Origin: HIMB114 sp008638005
GTDB lineage: Bacteria > Pseudomonadota > Alphaproteobacteria > Pelagibacterales > Pelagibacteraceae
DNA length: 64,000 bases
Reading direction: 5' to 3'
NCBI GenBank assembly: GCA_032681305.1
Contig: CP136340.1
Location: 620,001-684,000 of the forward strand
This document shows, piece by piece, positions 19,157-27,880 of this stretch (its first letter is position 1; each line of letters starts with the position of its first letter). The notes beneath the pieces are model-generated. The model was not told where the DNA came from, searched no databases, and saw only the letters and a list, made by a program, of their open reading frames with translations. The translations under genes and the position numbers were made by a program.

Positions 19157-20935
19157 TTAATATACTCTAGCTTTTGGAGGGAAGTACTGAACATCATTAG
19201 TTAGGGTATAATTATGAACATCTCTATAATCGATAGATACTTTTCCATCTTTATGCCATGCTAATGTATGTTTCATCCACTCCTCATCATTTCTATCTTT
19301 AAAATCTTCTCTAGAATGCGCGCCTCTACTTTCTTTTCTGTTTTCTGCAGAAGCGACTGTAACTTGAGATTGTCTAATTAAATTATCAAACTCTAAAGCT
19401 TCAACCAGATCGGTATTAAAAATTAAAGATCTATCTTTTACACTGATATCAGACAGTCCCTGCCAAGGTTCTTGTATTTCGTTCAAGCCCTCTTTTAATG
19501 TTTTGTCTGTCCTAAAAACTGCACATTTACTTTGCATAGTTCTTTGCATTTTGTCCCTTAACACTGCAGTAGGAGTGTTACCACTTGCATTTCTCATTTT
19601 GTCAAATCGATCTAAACATTTTTGAGTTTCTTGGTCTGAAATTTGTTCATGTTTAGAATTTGGTTTTACTTTTTCAGCAGCTCTAACAGCAGCTGCTTTT
19701 CCGAAAACAACTAGATCAATTAAAGAATTTGAACCAAGTCTGTTTGCGCCATGAACAGAAACACATGCAGCTTCTCCAACTGCCATTAAACCTTCAACAA
19801 TAACGTCTGAGCCTGCTGCATCTTTTGATAAAACTTCTCCAAAATAATTAGTTGGAATACCTCCCATATTATAATGAACAGTTGGAAGTACTGGAATTGG
19901 CTCTTTAGTTACATCAACACCTGCAAATACTTTAGCTGACTCTGAAATACCTGGTAAGCGTTCTTTTAAAACCTTTTCATCTAAATGGTTTAAATGTAAA
20001 AATATATGATCTTTATTTTTACCTACACCTCGACCTTCATTAATTTCTATTGTCATTGATCTAGACACTACATCTCTGGAAGCTAAATCCTTCGCAGAAG
20101 GGGCGTACCGTTCCATAAATCTTTCACCTTCAGAGTTGACTAAAAAACCACCTTCTCCACGACTACCTTCAGTGATTAAGCATCCTGCTCCATAAATTCC
20201 TGTTGGGTGAAATTGAACAAATTCCATATCTTGAAGAGGTAAACCTGCTCTTAAAACCATACCGCCACCGTCTCCAGTACATGTGTGTGCTGATGTTGCT
20301 GAAAAATATGCTCTACCATAACCACCTGTTGCTAAAATGACCATCTTAGATCTAAAACGATGAATAGTTCCATCCTGTAAGTTCCATGCAATAATTCCCT
20401 GGCACTTTCCATTTTCCATTATTAAATCTAATGCAAAATATTCAATAAAAAATTCAGTGTCTTTTTTTAAAGCTTGGCCGTACAGAGTATGTAAAATTGC
20501 ATGACCTGTTCTATCAGCAGCCGCACACGTTCTTTGTACAACTCCATTTCCATAATTCTTTGTCATTCCACCAAAGGGTCTTTGATAAATTTTTCCATCC
20601 TCAGTTCTACTAAATGGAACTCCATATTTTTCGAGTTCGATTACTGCTTGTGGCGCTTCCTTACATAAAAATTCAATCGCATCTTGATCACCTAACCAAT
20701 CGGCACCTTTCACGGTATCATACATGTGCCATCTCCAATCATCTTCGCACATGTTGCCTAAGGCTGCAGAAATTCCACCTTGTGCAGCAGCAGTATGACT
20801 TCTAGTTGGAAATACTTTTGAAACACAAGCTGTTTTTAGACCAGCCTCGGCCAGGCCTACAGCTGCCCTTAAGCCAGAGCCACCCGCTCCAACTACGACA
20901 ACGTCATACTCGTGATTAATTACTTCGTAACTCAT
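19157..20935 (-). CDS. sdhA: Succinate dehydrogenase flavoprotein subunit
   Basis: A 592-residue flavoprotein oxidising succinate to fumarate. GAGGSGLRAA is the FAD dinucleotide fold, H47 in TRSHTAAAQGG is the covalent FAD attachment site, and HPTGIYGAGCLITEGSRGEGG carries the active-site residues. The C-terminal REDFKDRNDEEWMKHTL is standard. Its start overlaps the sdhD stop as ATGA. Flavinylation normally needs SdhE, and assembly can use an SDHAF4-type protein; a DUF1674 protein of that family is encoded at 61565-61867. Confidence 0.98.
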   Translation of the reverse strand: MSYEVINHEYDVVVVGAGGSGLRAAVGLAEAGLKTACVSKVFPTRSHTAAAQGGISAALGNMCEDDWRWHMYDTVKGADWLGDQDAIEFLCKEAPQAVIELEKYGVPFSRTEDGKIYQRPFGGMTKNYGNGVVQRTCAAADRTGHAILHTLYGQALKKDTEFFIEYFALDLIMENGKCQGIIAWNLQDGTIHRFRSKMVILATGGYGRAYFSATSAHTCTGDGGGMVLRAGLPLQDMEFVQFHPTGIYGAGCLITEGSRGEGGFLVNSEGERFMERYAPSAKDLASRDVVSRSMTIEINEGRGVGKNKDHIFLHLNHLDEKVLKERLPGISESAKVFAGVDVTKEPIPVLPTVHYNMGGIPTNYFGEVLSKDAAGSDVIVEGLMAVGEAACVSVHGANRLGSNSLIDLVVFGKAAAVRAAEKVKPNSKHEQISDQETQKCLDRFDKMRNASGNTPTAVLRDKMQRTMQSKCAVFRTDKTLKEGLNEIQEPWQGLSDISVKDRSLIFNTDLVEALEFDNLIRQSQVTVASAENRKESRGAHSREDFKDRNDEEWMKHTLAWHKDGKVSIDYRDVHNYTLTNDVQYFPPKARVY

Positions 20936-21273
20936 AGAGCTAATATAATCATTGCAGTGATTGCGGCAACAGGAATTATAATTGAAATTCCAAGTATGGA
21001 TAAATTTGCCAATTTTCTTATTTTTTCATCTTGTATATAGTCTTCAAAAATCTCACTCATTCCTAATCTCATATGAAAGAAAGCTAAAATAAAAATTAAG
21101 CTTATTACTGCGACATTAAACCTATTATTCAAAAACTGTAATGCTTCAAGGTAACTAAAATTCATCAAATTATCAAAATGAAATAAGAACCAAAGTAAAA
21201 CCGGAATTAATAAAACTGCAGCAACTCTTTGCATCAACCATTTTGAAACAACGTGGTTCATTAAATAATCCAT
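20932..21273 (-). CDS. sdhD: Succinate dehydrogenase membrane anchor subunit
   Basis: A 113-residue protein with three predicted membrane helices. KWLMQRVAAVLLIPVLLWF at the N-terminus and FFHMRLGMSEIFEDYI in the middle match SdhD; the histidine in the second stretch is the likely haem/quinone-region ligand. The ATG at 21273 overlaps sdhC by 13 bp. A second ATG at 21261 makes a TAATG overlap with the sdhC stop, the same arrangement as other pairs in this window, and gives MNHVVSKWLMQR; it may be the true start. Confidence 0.92.
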   Translation of the reverse strand: MDYLMNHVVSKWLMQRVAAVLLIPVLLWFLFHFDNLMNFSYLEALQFLNNRFNVAVISLIFILAFFHMRLGMSEIFEDYIQDEKIRKLANLSILGISIIIPVAAITAMIILAL

Positions 21274-21629
21274 ACCAAAAATGTTAATACAAAAGATGAT
21301 AATAAGACTATGATACCAGATAGGTTCGCAACTTTTAAATCATAACCATAACCAAGATCCCAAAATAAATGCCTTATACCATTTAATAGGTGATAGGAAA
21401 AAGACCAAGTAATTCCTACAAATATAAACTTACCAATAAAGGATGATGAAAACATTTCAAAATAAGAAAATGTATTTTGTCCTGAAATTAATAATAGAAT
21501 CCAAAGTGTTAAAAATATCATTCCAGCTAAATTAAAAACAGATGTCATTCTGTGAGTGATAGACAATAAAGATGACAGTTGCCATTTATAAACTTGCAAA
21601 TGTGGCGATAAAGGACTTTTAGAACTCAT
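21261..21629 (-). CDS. sdhC: Succinate dehydrogenase cytochrome b556 subunit
   Basis: A 122-residue protein beginning SSKSPLSPHLQVYKWQLSSL, the classic SdhC opening, with SLLSITHRMTSVFN as the quinone-site motif and SYHLLNGIRHLFWDLG carrying the haem-ligand histidine. Three membrane helices. First gene of sdhC-D-A-B, with a plausible promoter immediately upstream (21640-21667). Confidence 0.95.
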   Translation of the reverse strand: MSSKSPLSPHLQVYKWQLSSLLSITHRMTSVFNLAGMIFLTLWILLLISGQNTFSYFEMFSSSFIGKFIFVGITWSFSYHLLNGIRHLFWDLGYGYDLKVANLSGIIVLLSSFVLTFLVWII

Positions 21630-21639
21630 AATCTAAAAG

Positions 21640-21667
21640 TTAATATCTGAAATTCCCTAAATTTCAA
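21640..21667 (-). promoter_or_regulatory. Candidate promoter of the sdhCDAB operon
   Basis: On the minus strand TTGAAA (21662-21667) and TATTAA (21640-21645) are spaced by 16 bp, close to sigma-70 consensus. The start site would fall within a few bases of the sdhC ATG at 21629. A dyad GAAATT-5-AATTTC (21649-21665) overlaps the -35 box and could be a binding site. Assigned by consensus only. Confidence 0.4.
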
Positions 21668-21688
21668 AATTTTAAAATGTCTCTATTT

Positions 21689-22792
21689 TTAGTTTAATTT
21701 ATCAATGATTGCTGAACCCATATCAGAGGTTGAAACTTTTTTCTTACCATCCTCCATAATATCAGGTGTTCTTAAACCATCTTTAAGTACAGCTCTAACT
21801 GCTTTATCAATTTCATCTGAAACCTCGTCAAAATTAAGAGAGTATTTTAATGCCATTGCAAAGCTTAAAATCATTGCAAGTGGATTAGCAATACCTTTTC
21901 CTGCAATATCAGGTGCTGAACCATGACACGGCTCATACATCGATCTTATTCTTCCATTTTTATCTTTTTCACTAAGAGACGCAGAGGGCAGCATACCAAG
22001 AGATCCGGTTAGCATCGCAGCTTCGTCTGATAACATGTCACCAAATAAATTATCTGTGACAATTACATCAAATTGTTTTGGGTTTCTGACTAACTGCATT
22101 GCGCAATTATCGGCTAGCATATGACTTAACTCAATGTCTTTATATTGCTTATTCTCATCATAGAATTTTTGAACTTCTTCTTTCCATAATAGTCCAGCTT
22201 CCATAACATTTGATTTTTCAGCAGATGTTACTTTTTTATTTCTTTTCTTTGCTAAATCAAAAGCAACCTTGGTCACTCTAACAATTTCTTTAGTCGTATA
22301 GACATGAGTGTTAATCCCTTTTCTCTCTCCATTTTGAATTGGTTCAATACCTCTTGGTTCACCAAAATAAATACCGCCGGTCAATTCCCTCACAATCATA
22401 ATATCCAAATCTGAAACTATTTCAGGTTTTAGACTTGAAGCACTAACTAACTCTGAAAAGCAAATTGCTGGTCTTAAATTTGCAAATAATCTTAATTCTT
22501 TTCTTAACCTTAGCAAAGCTCTCTCTGGTCTTTTTGCAAAATCTAATTTGTCATACTGAGGTCCTCCAACCGCACCTAATAAAACTGCATCACTATCTTG
22601 AGCTTTGTATAAAACGTCATCAGTTAGAGGTGTTTTATTTTTATCATATGAAGCTCCTCCAACTAGTTCCTCATTAATAACTAAATCTAGATTTTTTTTT
22701 GTATTTAAAAATGAAATTAACTTTTTAACTTCATTCATAATCTCAGGTCCAATACCATCGCCAGGTAATAATAATAAATTTTTTTTACTCAT
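21689..22792 (-). CDS. leuB: 3-isopropylmalate dehydrogenase
   Basis: A 367-residue decarboxylating dehydrogenase of the isocitrate/isopropylmalate family, third enzyme of leucine synthesis. LLPGDGIGPEIM near the N-terminus, the substrate-binding RPERALLRLRKELRLFANLRP, and NLFGDMLSDEAAMLTGSLGMLPSAS are intact and match LeuB rather than Icd. It follows leuD by 13 bp and ends the leuC-D-B run; the gap to sdhC below it is 59 bp. Confidence 0.97.
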   Translation of the reverse strand: MSKKNLLLLPGDGIGPEIMNEVKKLISFLNTKKNLDLVINEELVGGASYDKNKTPLTDDVLYKAQDSDAVLLGAVGGPQYDKLDFAKRPERALLRLRKELRLFANLRPAICFSELVSASSLKPEIVSDLDIMIVRELTGGIYFGEPRGIEPIQNGERKGINTHVYTTKEIVRVTKVAFDLAKKRNKKVTSAEKSNVMEAGLLWKEEVQKFYDENKQYKDIELSHMLADNCAMQLVRNPKQFDVIVTDNLFGDMLSDEAAMLTGSLGMLPSASLSEKDKNGRIRSMYEPCHGSAPDIAGKGIANPLAMILSFAMALKYSLNFDEVSDEIDKAVRAVLKDGLRTPDIMEDGKKKVSTSDMGSAIIDKLN

Positions 22793-22805
22793 TTAATTTT
22801 TGAGA

Positions 22806-23408
22806 TTAAAATAACCAGGGTGTTTTGGTTTTAAATTTATCTATGAAACTTTCTATTTTTGATGATTTATTTAAAGTGAGCGCAATATCATCATAACCAT
22901 TGAGTAAACACTCTTTTCTAAATGCATCCACATCAAAATCAATAGGTTGATTATCACCTTTGTGAATTTTTTGATCTTCTAAATCAACTTCTATTTCTTT
23001 TTTTTGATTGGCTATCTCAGATAGTTCTTTTACTTTTTCTTGAGGTAAGACAATTGGCAAAATTCCATTTTTAAAACAGTTATTAAAAAAAATATCAGCA
23101 AAACTTGGTGCAATCACAACTCTAATACCGAAATCTAATAATGCCCATGGCGCATGCTCTCTCGAAGATCCACAGCCAAAATTTTTATCAGCAATTAAAA
23201 TTTGAGATTGATTATAGGGAGCTTGGTTTAATATAAATTCATTAATAGGTTGGCCGCTATCATTATATCTCATTTCAAAAAATAAACTTTTTCCTAAACC
23301 AGTTCTTTTAATCGTTTTTAAAAATTGCTTAGGAATAATCATATCAGTATCAATATTAACTATTGGTAAATATGCTGGGACACTTTTAATCTTTGAAAAT
23401 TTTTCCAT
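22806..23408 (-). CDS. leuD: Isopropylmalate isomerase small subunit
   Basis: A 200-residue swivel domain of isopropylmalate isomerase. NIDTDMIIPKQFLK near residues 18-31 and GCGSSREHAPWAL are the family motifs that contact substrate opposite the iron-sulfur cluster of LeuC. Its ATG overlaps the leuC stop as TAATG, which points to translational coupling of the 1:1 subunits. Confidence 0.97.
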   Translation of the reverse strand: MEKFSKIKSVPAYLPIVNIDTDMIIPKQFLKTIKRTGLGKSLFFEMRYNDSGQPINEFILNQAPYNQSQILIADKNFGCGSSREHAPWALLDFGIRVVIAPSFADIFFNNCFKNGILPIVLPQEKVKELSEIANQKKEIEVDLEDQKIHKGDNQPIDFDVDAFRKECLLNGYDDIALTLNKSSKIESFIDKFKTKTPWLF

Positions 23409-24808
23409 TATAAAAACTTTCTGACGTCAGTAAGTTTTCCTTCAATAGCTGCTGCGACTGCCATTTCAGGACTCATTAAATGAGTTCTTCCACCTCGGCC
23501 TTGTCTTCCTTCAAAATTTCTATTTGATGTCGATGCACATCTTTCTTGTGGTTTTAGTTGATCTGGGTTCATTCCAAGGCACATTGAACAACCTGGTTCT
23601 CTCCATTCTAATCCAGCTTCAATAAATATTTTATCAAGCCCTTCTTCTTCTGCTTGTTTTTTTACTAATCCTGAGCCAGGCACAACATAACCTGTTACTT
23701 TTTCGTTTATTTTTTTCCCTTTAAGAATTTTAGCTGCTGATCTTAAATCTTGAATTCTTCCATTTGTACATGATCCTATAAAAACTTTATCAATTTCAAT
23801 TTCGTTAATTTTTTCATTACCTTTAAAACCCATATACTCTAAAGCTCTTGTTACAGATTTTTTTTTGTCTTCATCTGATTGAGACTCTACATTTGGAACA
23901 GAACCATCAATTGGAATTACATCTTGTGGACTTGTTCCCCATGTAACTGATGGCGCTATATCTTCTGCCTGAAGTTTTATGATTTCATCAAATTTTGCAT
24001 CTGGGTCTGACTTTAAACTTAACCAAAAGTTTTTTGCTTTTTCCCAATTATCTTCTTTAGGTGCCATTGGACGTCCTTTGATAAATTCAACAGTTTTTTC
24101 ATCTGGTGCAACCAAACCTGCTCTAGCTCCAGCTTCAATAGACATATTGCAAATTGTCATTCGCTCTTCCATCGATAAGTTTTTAATAGTTTCACCCGCA
24201 TACTCGATAACAAAACCTGTTCCTCCGGCTGTACCAATTTTTCCAATTATATTTAAAATAATATCTTTAGCGGTCACACCTGGAGATAATTTACCATTGA
24301 CCTCAATTTTCATATTTTTGGATTTAGCTTGAATTAAAGTTTGGGTAGCTAATACATGTTCAACTTCAGAAGTTCCTATGCCAAATGCTAGAGCACCAAA
24401 TGCACCGTGTGTTGCAGTATGACTATCTCCGCAAACTATTGTCATGCCAGGTTGTGTAAAACCCTGCTCTGGACCAATAACATGGACAATGCCTTGCCTC
24501 ACATCCGTTAAGCCATAGTAATCAATACCAAAATCTTTACAGTTTTTTTCTAGGGTATCTACTTGAATTGCTGACTCTTTATTTTCAATTCCTTTACTTC
24601 TATCAGTGGTTGGAACGTTATGATCTGCTACCGCTAATGTAAAATTTGGAAATTTAACTTTTCTTCCAGACAGCTTCAAACCTTCAAATGCCTGTGGGCT
24701 TGTTACTTCATGCACTAAGTGTCTATCAATGAAAATTAAAGATGTTCCATCTTTTTGCTCATCAACTAAATGATTATCCCAAATCTTATCATAAAGTGTT
24801 TTTGCCAT
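23408..24808 (-). CDS. leuC: Isopropylmalate isomerase large subunit
   Basis: A 466-residue aconitase-family protein. It begins AKTLYDKIWDNHLV, has GDSHTATHGAFGALAFGIGTSEVEHVLATQ in the middle (active-site His/Asp), and cysteines in GSCTNGR and PGCSMCLGMN that hold the [4Fe-4S] cluster. With LeuD it isomerises 2-isopropylmalate to 3-isopropylmalate. It starts 8 bp after rplS, so leucine genes appear attached to the ribosomal/SRP operon. leuA is not in the window. Confidence 0.97.
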   Translation of the reverse strand: MAKTLYDKIWDNHLVDEQKDGTSLIFIDRHLVHEVTSPQAFEGLKLSGRKVKFPNFTLAVADHNVPTTDRSKGIENKESAIQVDTLEKNCKDFGIDYYGLTDVRQGIVHVIGPEQGFTQPGMTIVCGDSHTATHGAFGALAFGIGTSEVEHVLATQTLIQAKSKNMKIEVNGKLSPGVTAKDIILNIIGKIGTAGGTGFVIEYAGETIKNLSMEERMTICNMSIEAGARAGLVAPDEKTVEFIKGRPMAPKEDNWEKAKNFWLSLKSDPDAKFDEIIKLQAEDIAPSVTWGTSPQDVIPIDGSVPNVESQSDEDKKKSVTRALEYMGFKGNEKINEIEIDKVFIGSCTNGRIQDLRSAAKILKGKKINEKVTGYVVPGSGLVKKQAEEEGLDKIFIEAGLEWREPGCSMCLGMNPDQLKPQERCASTSNRNFEGRQGRGGRTHLMSPEMAVAAAIEGKLTDVRKFL

Positions 24809-24816
24809 TAAACGAT

Positions 24817-25335
24817 CTATTTTTTTTCTTCAGGCTTGGTGTCTTGCTGTTCCTTTTTTTTTGAATCTTCTTTTTTATTTATCTGATCATTTTGAGAAGT
24901 TGCAACTTCATTTGCAGCTTCTATAGTTTGTTCTTCTTGTATCTTTTCTTCTTGAACAGCATCTATGCCAAGTTTCTTCTTAATTTTTTCATTAATTCTT
25001 GCGGACTTACCACTTCGATCTCTTAAATAATAAAGTTTTGCTCTTCTAACTTTTCCTGATCTAATCAGTTCTATTGAATCTAAATTTGGACTGTATAGTT
25101 GAAACACTCTCTCAACACCTTCACCAAATGAAACCTTTCTTACCGTAAATGAGGCATTAATGCCTCCGCCTTTTTTAGCAATACAAACACCTTCAAAAGC
25201 TTGAACTCTTTGTCTTTTGCCCTCTACAATACGAACATTTACTCTTATTGTATCTCCTGGAAAAAATTCAGTAGTTTTTTTACCTTTACTAATTTGCTCC
25301 AAATGCTTTTTTTCAATTTCTTCAATTCTATTCAT
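24817..25335 (-). CDS. rplS: 50S ribosomal protein L19
   Basis: A 172-residue protein. Residues 1-115 are the whole L19 core (FFPGDTIRVNVRIVEGKRQR, GVERVFQLYSPNLDSIEL, RAKLYYLRDRSGKSARI). Residues after about 120 are a Glu/Lys/Gln-rich low-complexity tail that the 115-residue E. coli protein lacks. L19 sits at the 30S-50S interface. Part of ffh-rpsP-trmD-rplS; 11 bp after trmD. Confidence 0.97.
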   Translation of the reverse strand: MNRIEEIEKKHLEQISKGKKTTEFFPGDTIRVNVRIVEGKRQRVQAFEGVCIAKKGGGINASFTVRKVSFGEGVERVFQLYSPNLDSIELIRSGKVRRAKLYYLRDRSGKSARINEKIKKKLGIDAVQEEKIQEEQTIEAANEVATSQNDQINKKEDSKKKEQQDTKPEEKK

Positions 25336-25346
25336 CTTAATTATAC

Positions 25347-26030
25347 TTAATTTTTAGTATGCTTAGCCCATAAATCTGGCCTAAGGCGCTGTGTTATACT
25401 CCGTGATTGTTTTAAACGCCAGTCTTTTATTTCCGCATGATTCCCCGATAATAGCACCTCTGGAACTTGAATTTCTTTCCAAATTCTTGGTTGGGTATAT
25501 TGAGGATACTCTAAAAGGTTATCACTAAAAGTTTCATCTTGATTAGATTTTTCATTTCCTAATACTCCAGGTAATAATCTAATAACCGCATCAAGCAAAA
25601 CAGTTGCAGCGGTTTCTCCACCTGAAAGAATATAATCTCCGACTGAAATTTCCTCTATTTCTCTATAGTCTAAAACTCTTTGATCAATTCCTTCAAAATG
25701 TCCGCAAAGTAAATTTATCCCTTCAGTTGATGCAATTTCACTTGCAATATCTTGATTAAAAACTTTTCCTCTAGGTGATAAATAGTATGTTTTTAAATTG
25801 TTAGAATTTTTTTCTAGACATTGATTTATAACTTCAGCTTTTAAAACCATGCCACTACCTCCTCCGAATGGTCTATCATCTACAGTGGAGTGCTTATCAT
25901 CAGCATAATCTCTTATATTTTTAACATTTAAATTCCAAATCTTTTTGTCTAGAGCTCTCTGGTATATTCCTTGACCAAGAGCTCCAGGAAAAAATTCAGG
26001 ATACAATGTAAAAATATTTGCCGAAAACAC
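25347..26030 (-). CDS. trmD: tRNA (guanine-37 N1)-methyltransferase
   Basis: A 227-residue SPOUT methyltransferase using S-adenosylmethionine to methylate G37 of tRNAs, which prevents +1 frameshifting. LYPEFFPGALG, the DDRPFGGGSGMV loop and the trefoil-knot segment GDYILSGGETAA are clear. It starts at GTG (26028-26030), two bases after the rpsP stop. In most bacteria rimM lies between rpsP and trmD; here there is no room for it. Confidence 0.96.
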   Translation of the reverse strand: MFSANIFTLYPEFFPGALGQGIYQRALDKKIWNLNVKNIRDYADDKHSTVDDRPFGGGSGMVLKAEVINQCLEKNSNNLKTYYLSPRGKVFNQDIASEIASTEGINLLCGHFEGIDQRVLDYREIEEISVGDYILSGGETAATVLLDAVIRLLPGVLGNEKSNQDETFSDNLLEYPQYTQPRIWKEIQVPEVLLSGNHAEIKDWRLKQSRSITQRLRPDLWAKHTKN

Positions 26031-26032
26031 TT

Positions 26033-26494
26033 CTATTTTTTCTCTTCTTCTTTAACCGGTTCTTCAGCAGGTTTTTCTTCTGATTTATTTTCTTCAGCTG
26101 GTGCTGGAGTAGGCTCAGCTGGTTTTTCTGCCTCTGCTTTTACAGCTTCTTCAGCAGCTTTTTTTGCCTCTTCTGCAGCAGCGAGTCTTTCTTGTGCTTT
26201 TTTCTTCGGTTTTGCTTTGTTAGGATTATTTCGTTGTGCAGGCTTAGGTATAATGTTTGCTTCACCTAAAAATCTAGCTATTCGATCAGATGGCTTGGCA
26301 CCTTTTTCTAACCAGTATTTAATTCGATCAACATCTAAGTTTAATCTTTCTTTTTTATCTTTCGGTAACAAGGGATTAAAAAAACCTACCTTTTCAATAA
26401 ATCTTCCATCTCTTGGTTTTCTAGAGTCTGCAATGACAATTTTATATACAGGTCTTTTTTTTGCACCTCCTCTAGACATTCTTATTTTTAACAT
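26033..26494 (-). CDS. rpsP: 30S ribosomal protein S16
   Basis: A 153-residue protein. The first 80 or so residues are a complete S16 (LKIRMSRGGAKKRPVYKIVIADSR, DRIKYWLEKGAKPSDRIARFL). The remainder is an Ala/Glu/Lys/Pro-rich tail that nearly doubles its length; such tails are known in alphaproteobacterial S16. It assembles early in the 30S body. It follows ffh by 14 bp. Confidence 0.97.
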   Translation of the reverse strand: MLKIRMSRGGAKKRPVYKIVIADSRKPRDGRFIEKVGFFNPLLPKDKKERLNLDVDRIKYWLEKGAKPSDRIARFLGEANIIPKPAQRNNPNKAKPKKKAQERLAAAEEAKKAAEEAVKAEAEKPAEPTPAPAEENKSEEKPAEEPVKEEEKK

Positions 26495-26508
26495 TGTGTT
26501 CCTTTCAC

Positions 26509-27870
26509 TTATTTTAAGTTGTTTAATAGCTCTGGTGGAATACCATCAAAACCTTGTAAAGCTCCTCGCCCGCCCTTAGACATTTTTTTCATTACATTTG
26601 TCATCATTTTATGTTGTTTGAGAAGTTTATTTACCATTGAAATGTCCGTGCCCGACCCATTTGCAATTCTTTTTTTTCTTGAGCCTCCAATAATCTTTGG
26701 ATTAACTCTTTCACTCTGTGTCATTGATAAAATTATTGCTTCTTGTTTTTTTAGTAAATTTTCATCTAAGTTTGCTTCATCAATTTGTTTTTTCATTTTT
26801 GAAACTCCCGGCATCATGCTTAGAACTCCACTCATGCCTCCTACTTTTTTCATCTGTCTAATTTGCTGTAAATAAGTATCAAAAGTAAAAGATCCTTTTT
26901 TAAAATCCTCTTCTAATTGTTCGATTTTTTCTTGCTCTAAATCTTCTGAAACTTTTTCAACTAAAGAGACAACATCTCCCATCCCTAAAATTCTATTGGC
27001 TATTCTATCTGGGTGAAATGTTTCTAATTGATCAATCTTTTCTCCAGTGGCTAAAAATTTTATAGGACATCCAGTTACAGCTTTCATACTTAAAGCCGCC
27101 CCACCCTTTCCATCACCATCAATTCTAGTTAGTATGATTGAAGAAAGGTTAACTGTTTTTTGAAACTCTTGAGCAATATTGACAGCATCTTGCCCTGTTA
27201 GTGAGTCTGCAACCAAAATAATTTCATGGGGCTGAATTTCATTTTCTAATTGTTTTAATTCCATCATCATTTGCTGATCAATTTGAGTTCTACCCGCAGT
27301 ATCAAAGATTAAAACATCTTCGCCACTAAGAGATACTGCATTCATTGCGCGTTTTGATATTTCTATGGGTAATTGGCCTTCAATAATAGGTAGGGTCTTT
27401 ATGCTATTTTCTGTTCCCAAGATTTCTAGCTGTTTCTGTGCAGCTGGACGATAAATATCTAAACTTGTCATTAATACTTTTTTAGATAATTTTTTTTCTA
27501 GAAAATGACCAAGTTTAGCAGATGTTGTAGTTTTACCAGACCCTTGTAATCCAATAACTAAAATCTTTATTGGAGGTACATTGCTTAAATTTAAATCTGA
27601 CTTTTCGCTTCCTAAAACTTTTACAAGCTCATCGTAAACAATCTTAACAATCATCTGTCCTGGTGTGACAGACTTTAGAACCTCTTGACCAATTATTTTT
27701 GGTTTAACATCCTCTATAAATTTTTTGGTAACGGATAAAGCAACATCAGACTCGAGTAGAGCTTGACGTATTTTTCTTAATCCCTCGTCAGCTTGCTTTT
27801 CATCTAGCCTTGTTATCTTGTTAAAGAAGGAAAAGGCTGACTCAATTCTATCTGTTAAATTTTCAAACAT
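26509..27870 (-). CDS. ffh: Signal recognition particle protein Ffh (SRP54)
   Basis: A 453-residue SRP GTPase that delivers nascent membrane proteins to FtsY. N domain to about residue 85; G domain with P-loop GLQGSGKT (107-114), DTAGR and TRIDGDGKGG; methionine-rich M domain from about 295, with SGVLSMMPGVSKMKKQ and the RNA-binding part SGTDISMVNKLLKQHKMM. First gene of ffh-rpsP-trmD-rplS-leuCDB. The 120 bases before its ATG fold into a multi-hairpin RNA (27881-27990) that probably regulates it. Confidence 0.98.
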   Translation of the reverse strand: MFENLTDRIESAFSFFNKITRLDEKQADEGLRKIRQALLESDVALSVTKKFIEDVKPKIIGQEVLKSVTPGQMIVKIVYDELVKVLGSEKSDLNLSNVPPIKILVIGLQGSGKTTTSAKLGHFLEKKLSKKVLMTSLDIYRPAAQKQLEILGTENSIKTLPIIEGQLPIEISKRAMNAVSLSGEDVLIFDTAGRTQIDQQMMMELKQLENEIQPHEIILVADSLTGQDAVNIAQEFQKTVNLSSIILTRIDGDGKGGAALSMKAVTGCPIKFLATGEKIDQLETFHPDRIANRILGMGDVVSLVEKVSEDLEQEKIEQLEEDFKKGSFTFDTYLQQIRQMKKVGGMSGVLSMMPGVSKMKKQIDEANLDENLLKKQEAIILSMTQSERVNPKIIGGSRKKRIANGSGTDISMVNKLLKQHKMMTNVMKKMSKGGRGALQGFDGIPPELLNNLK

Positions 27871-27880
27871 AATTTTCTTA

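Noticed and set aside
25971..26579. Plus-strand open frame of 202 residues, Ser/Ala-rich
   Set aside because: It lies opposite trmD, rpsP and the end of ffh, all clear genes; the composition is the antisense of the S16 Ala/Glu/Lys tail.
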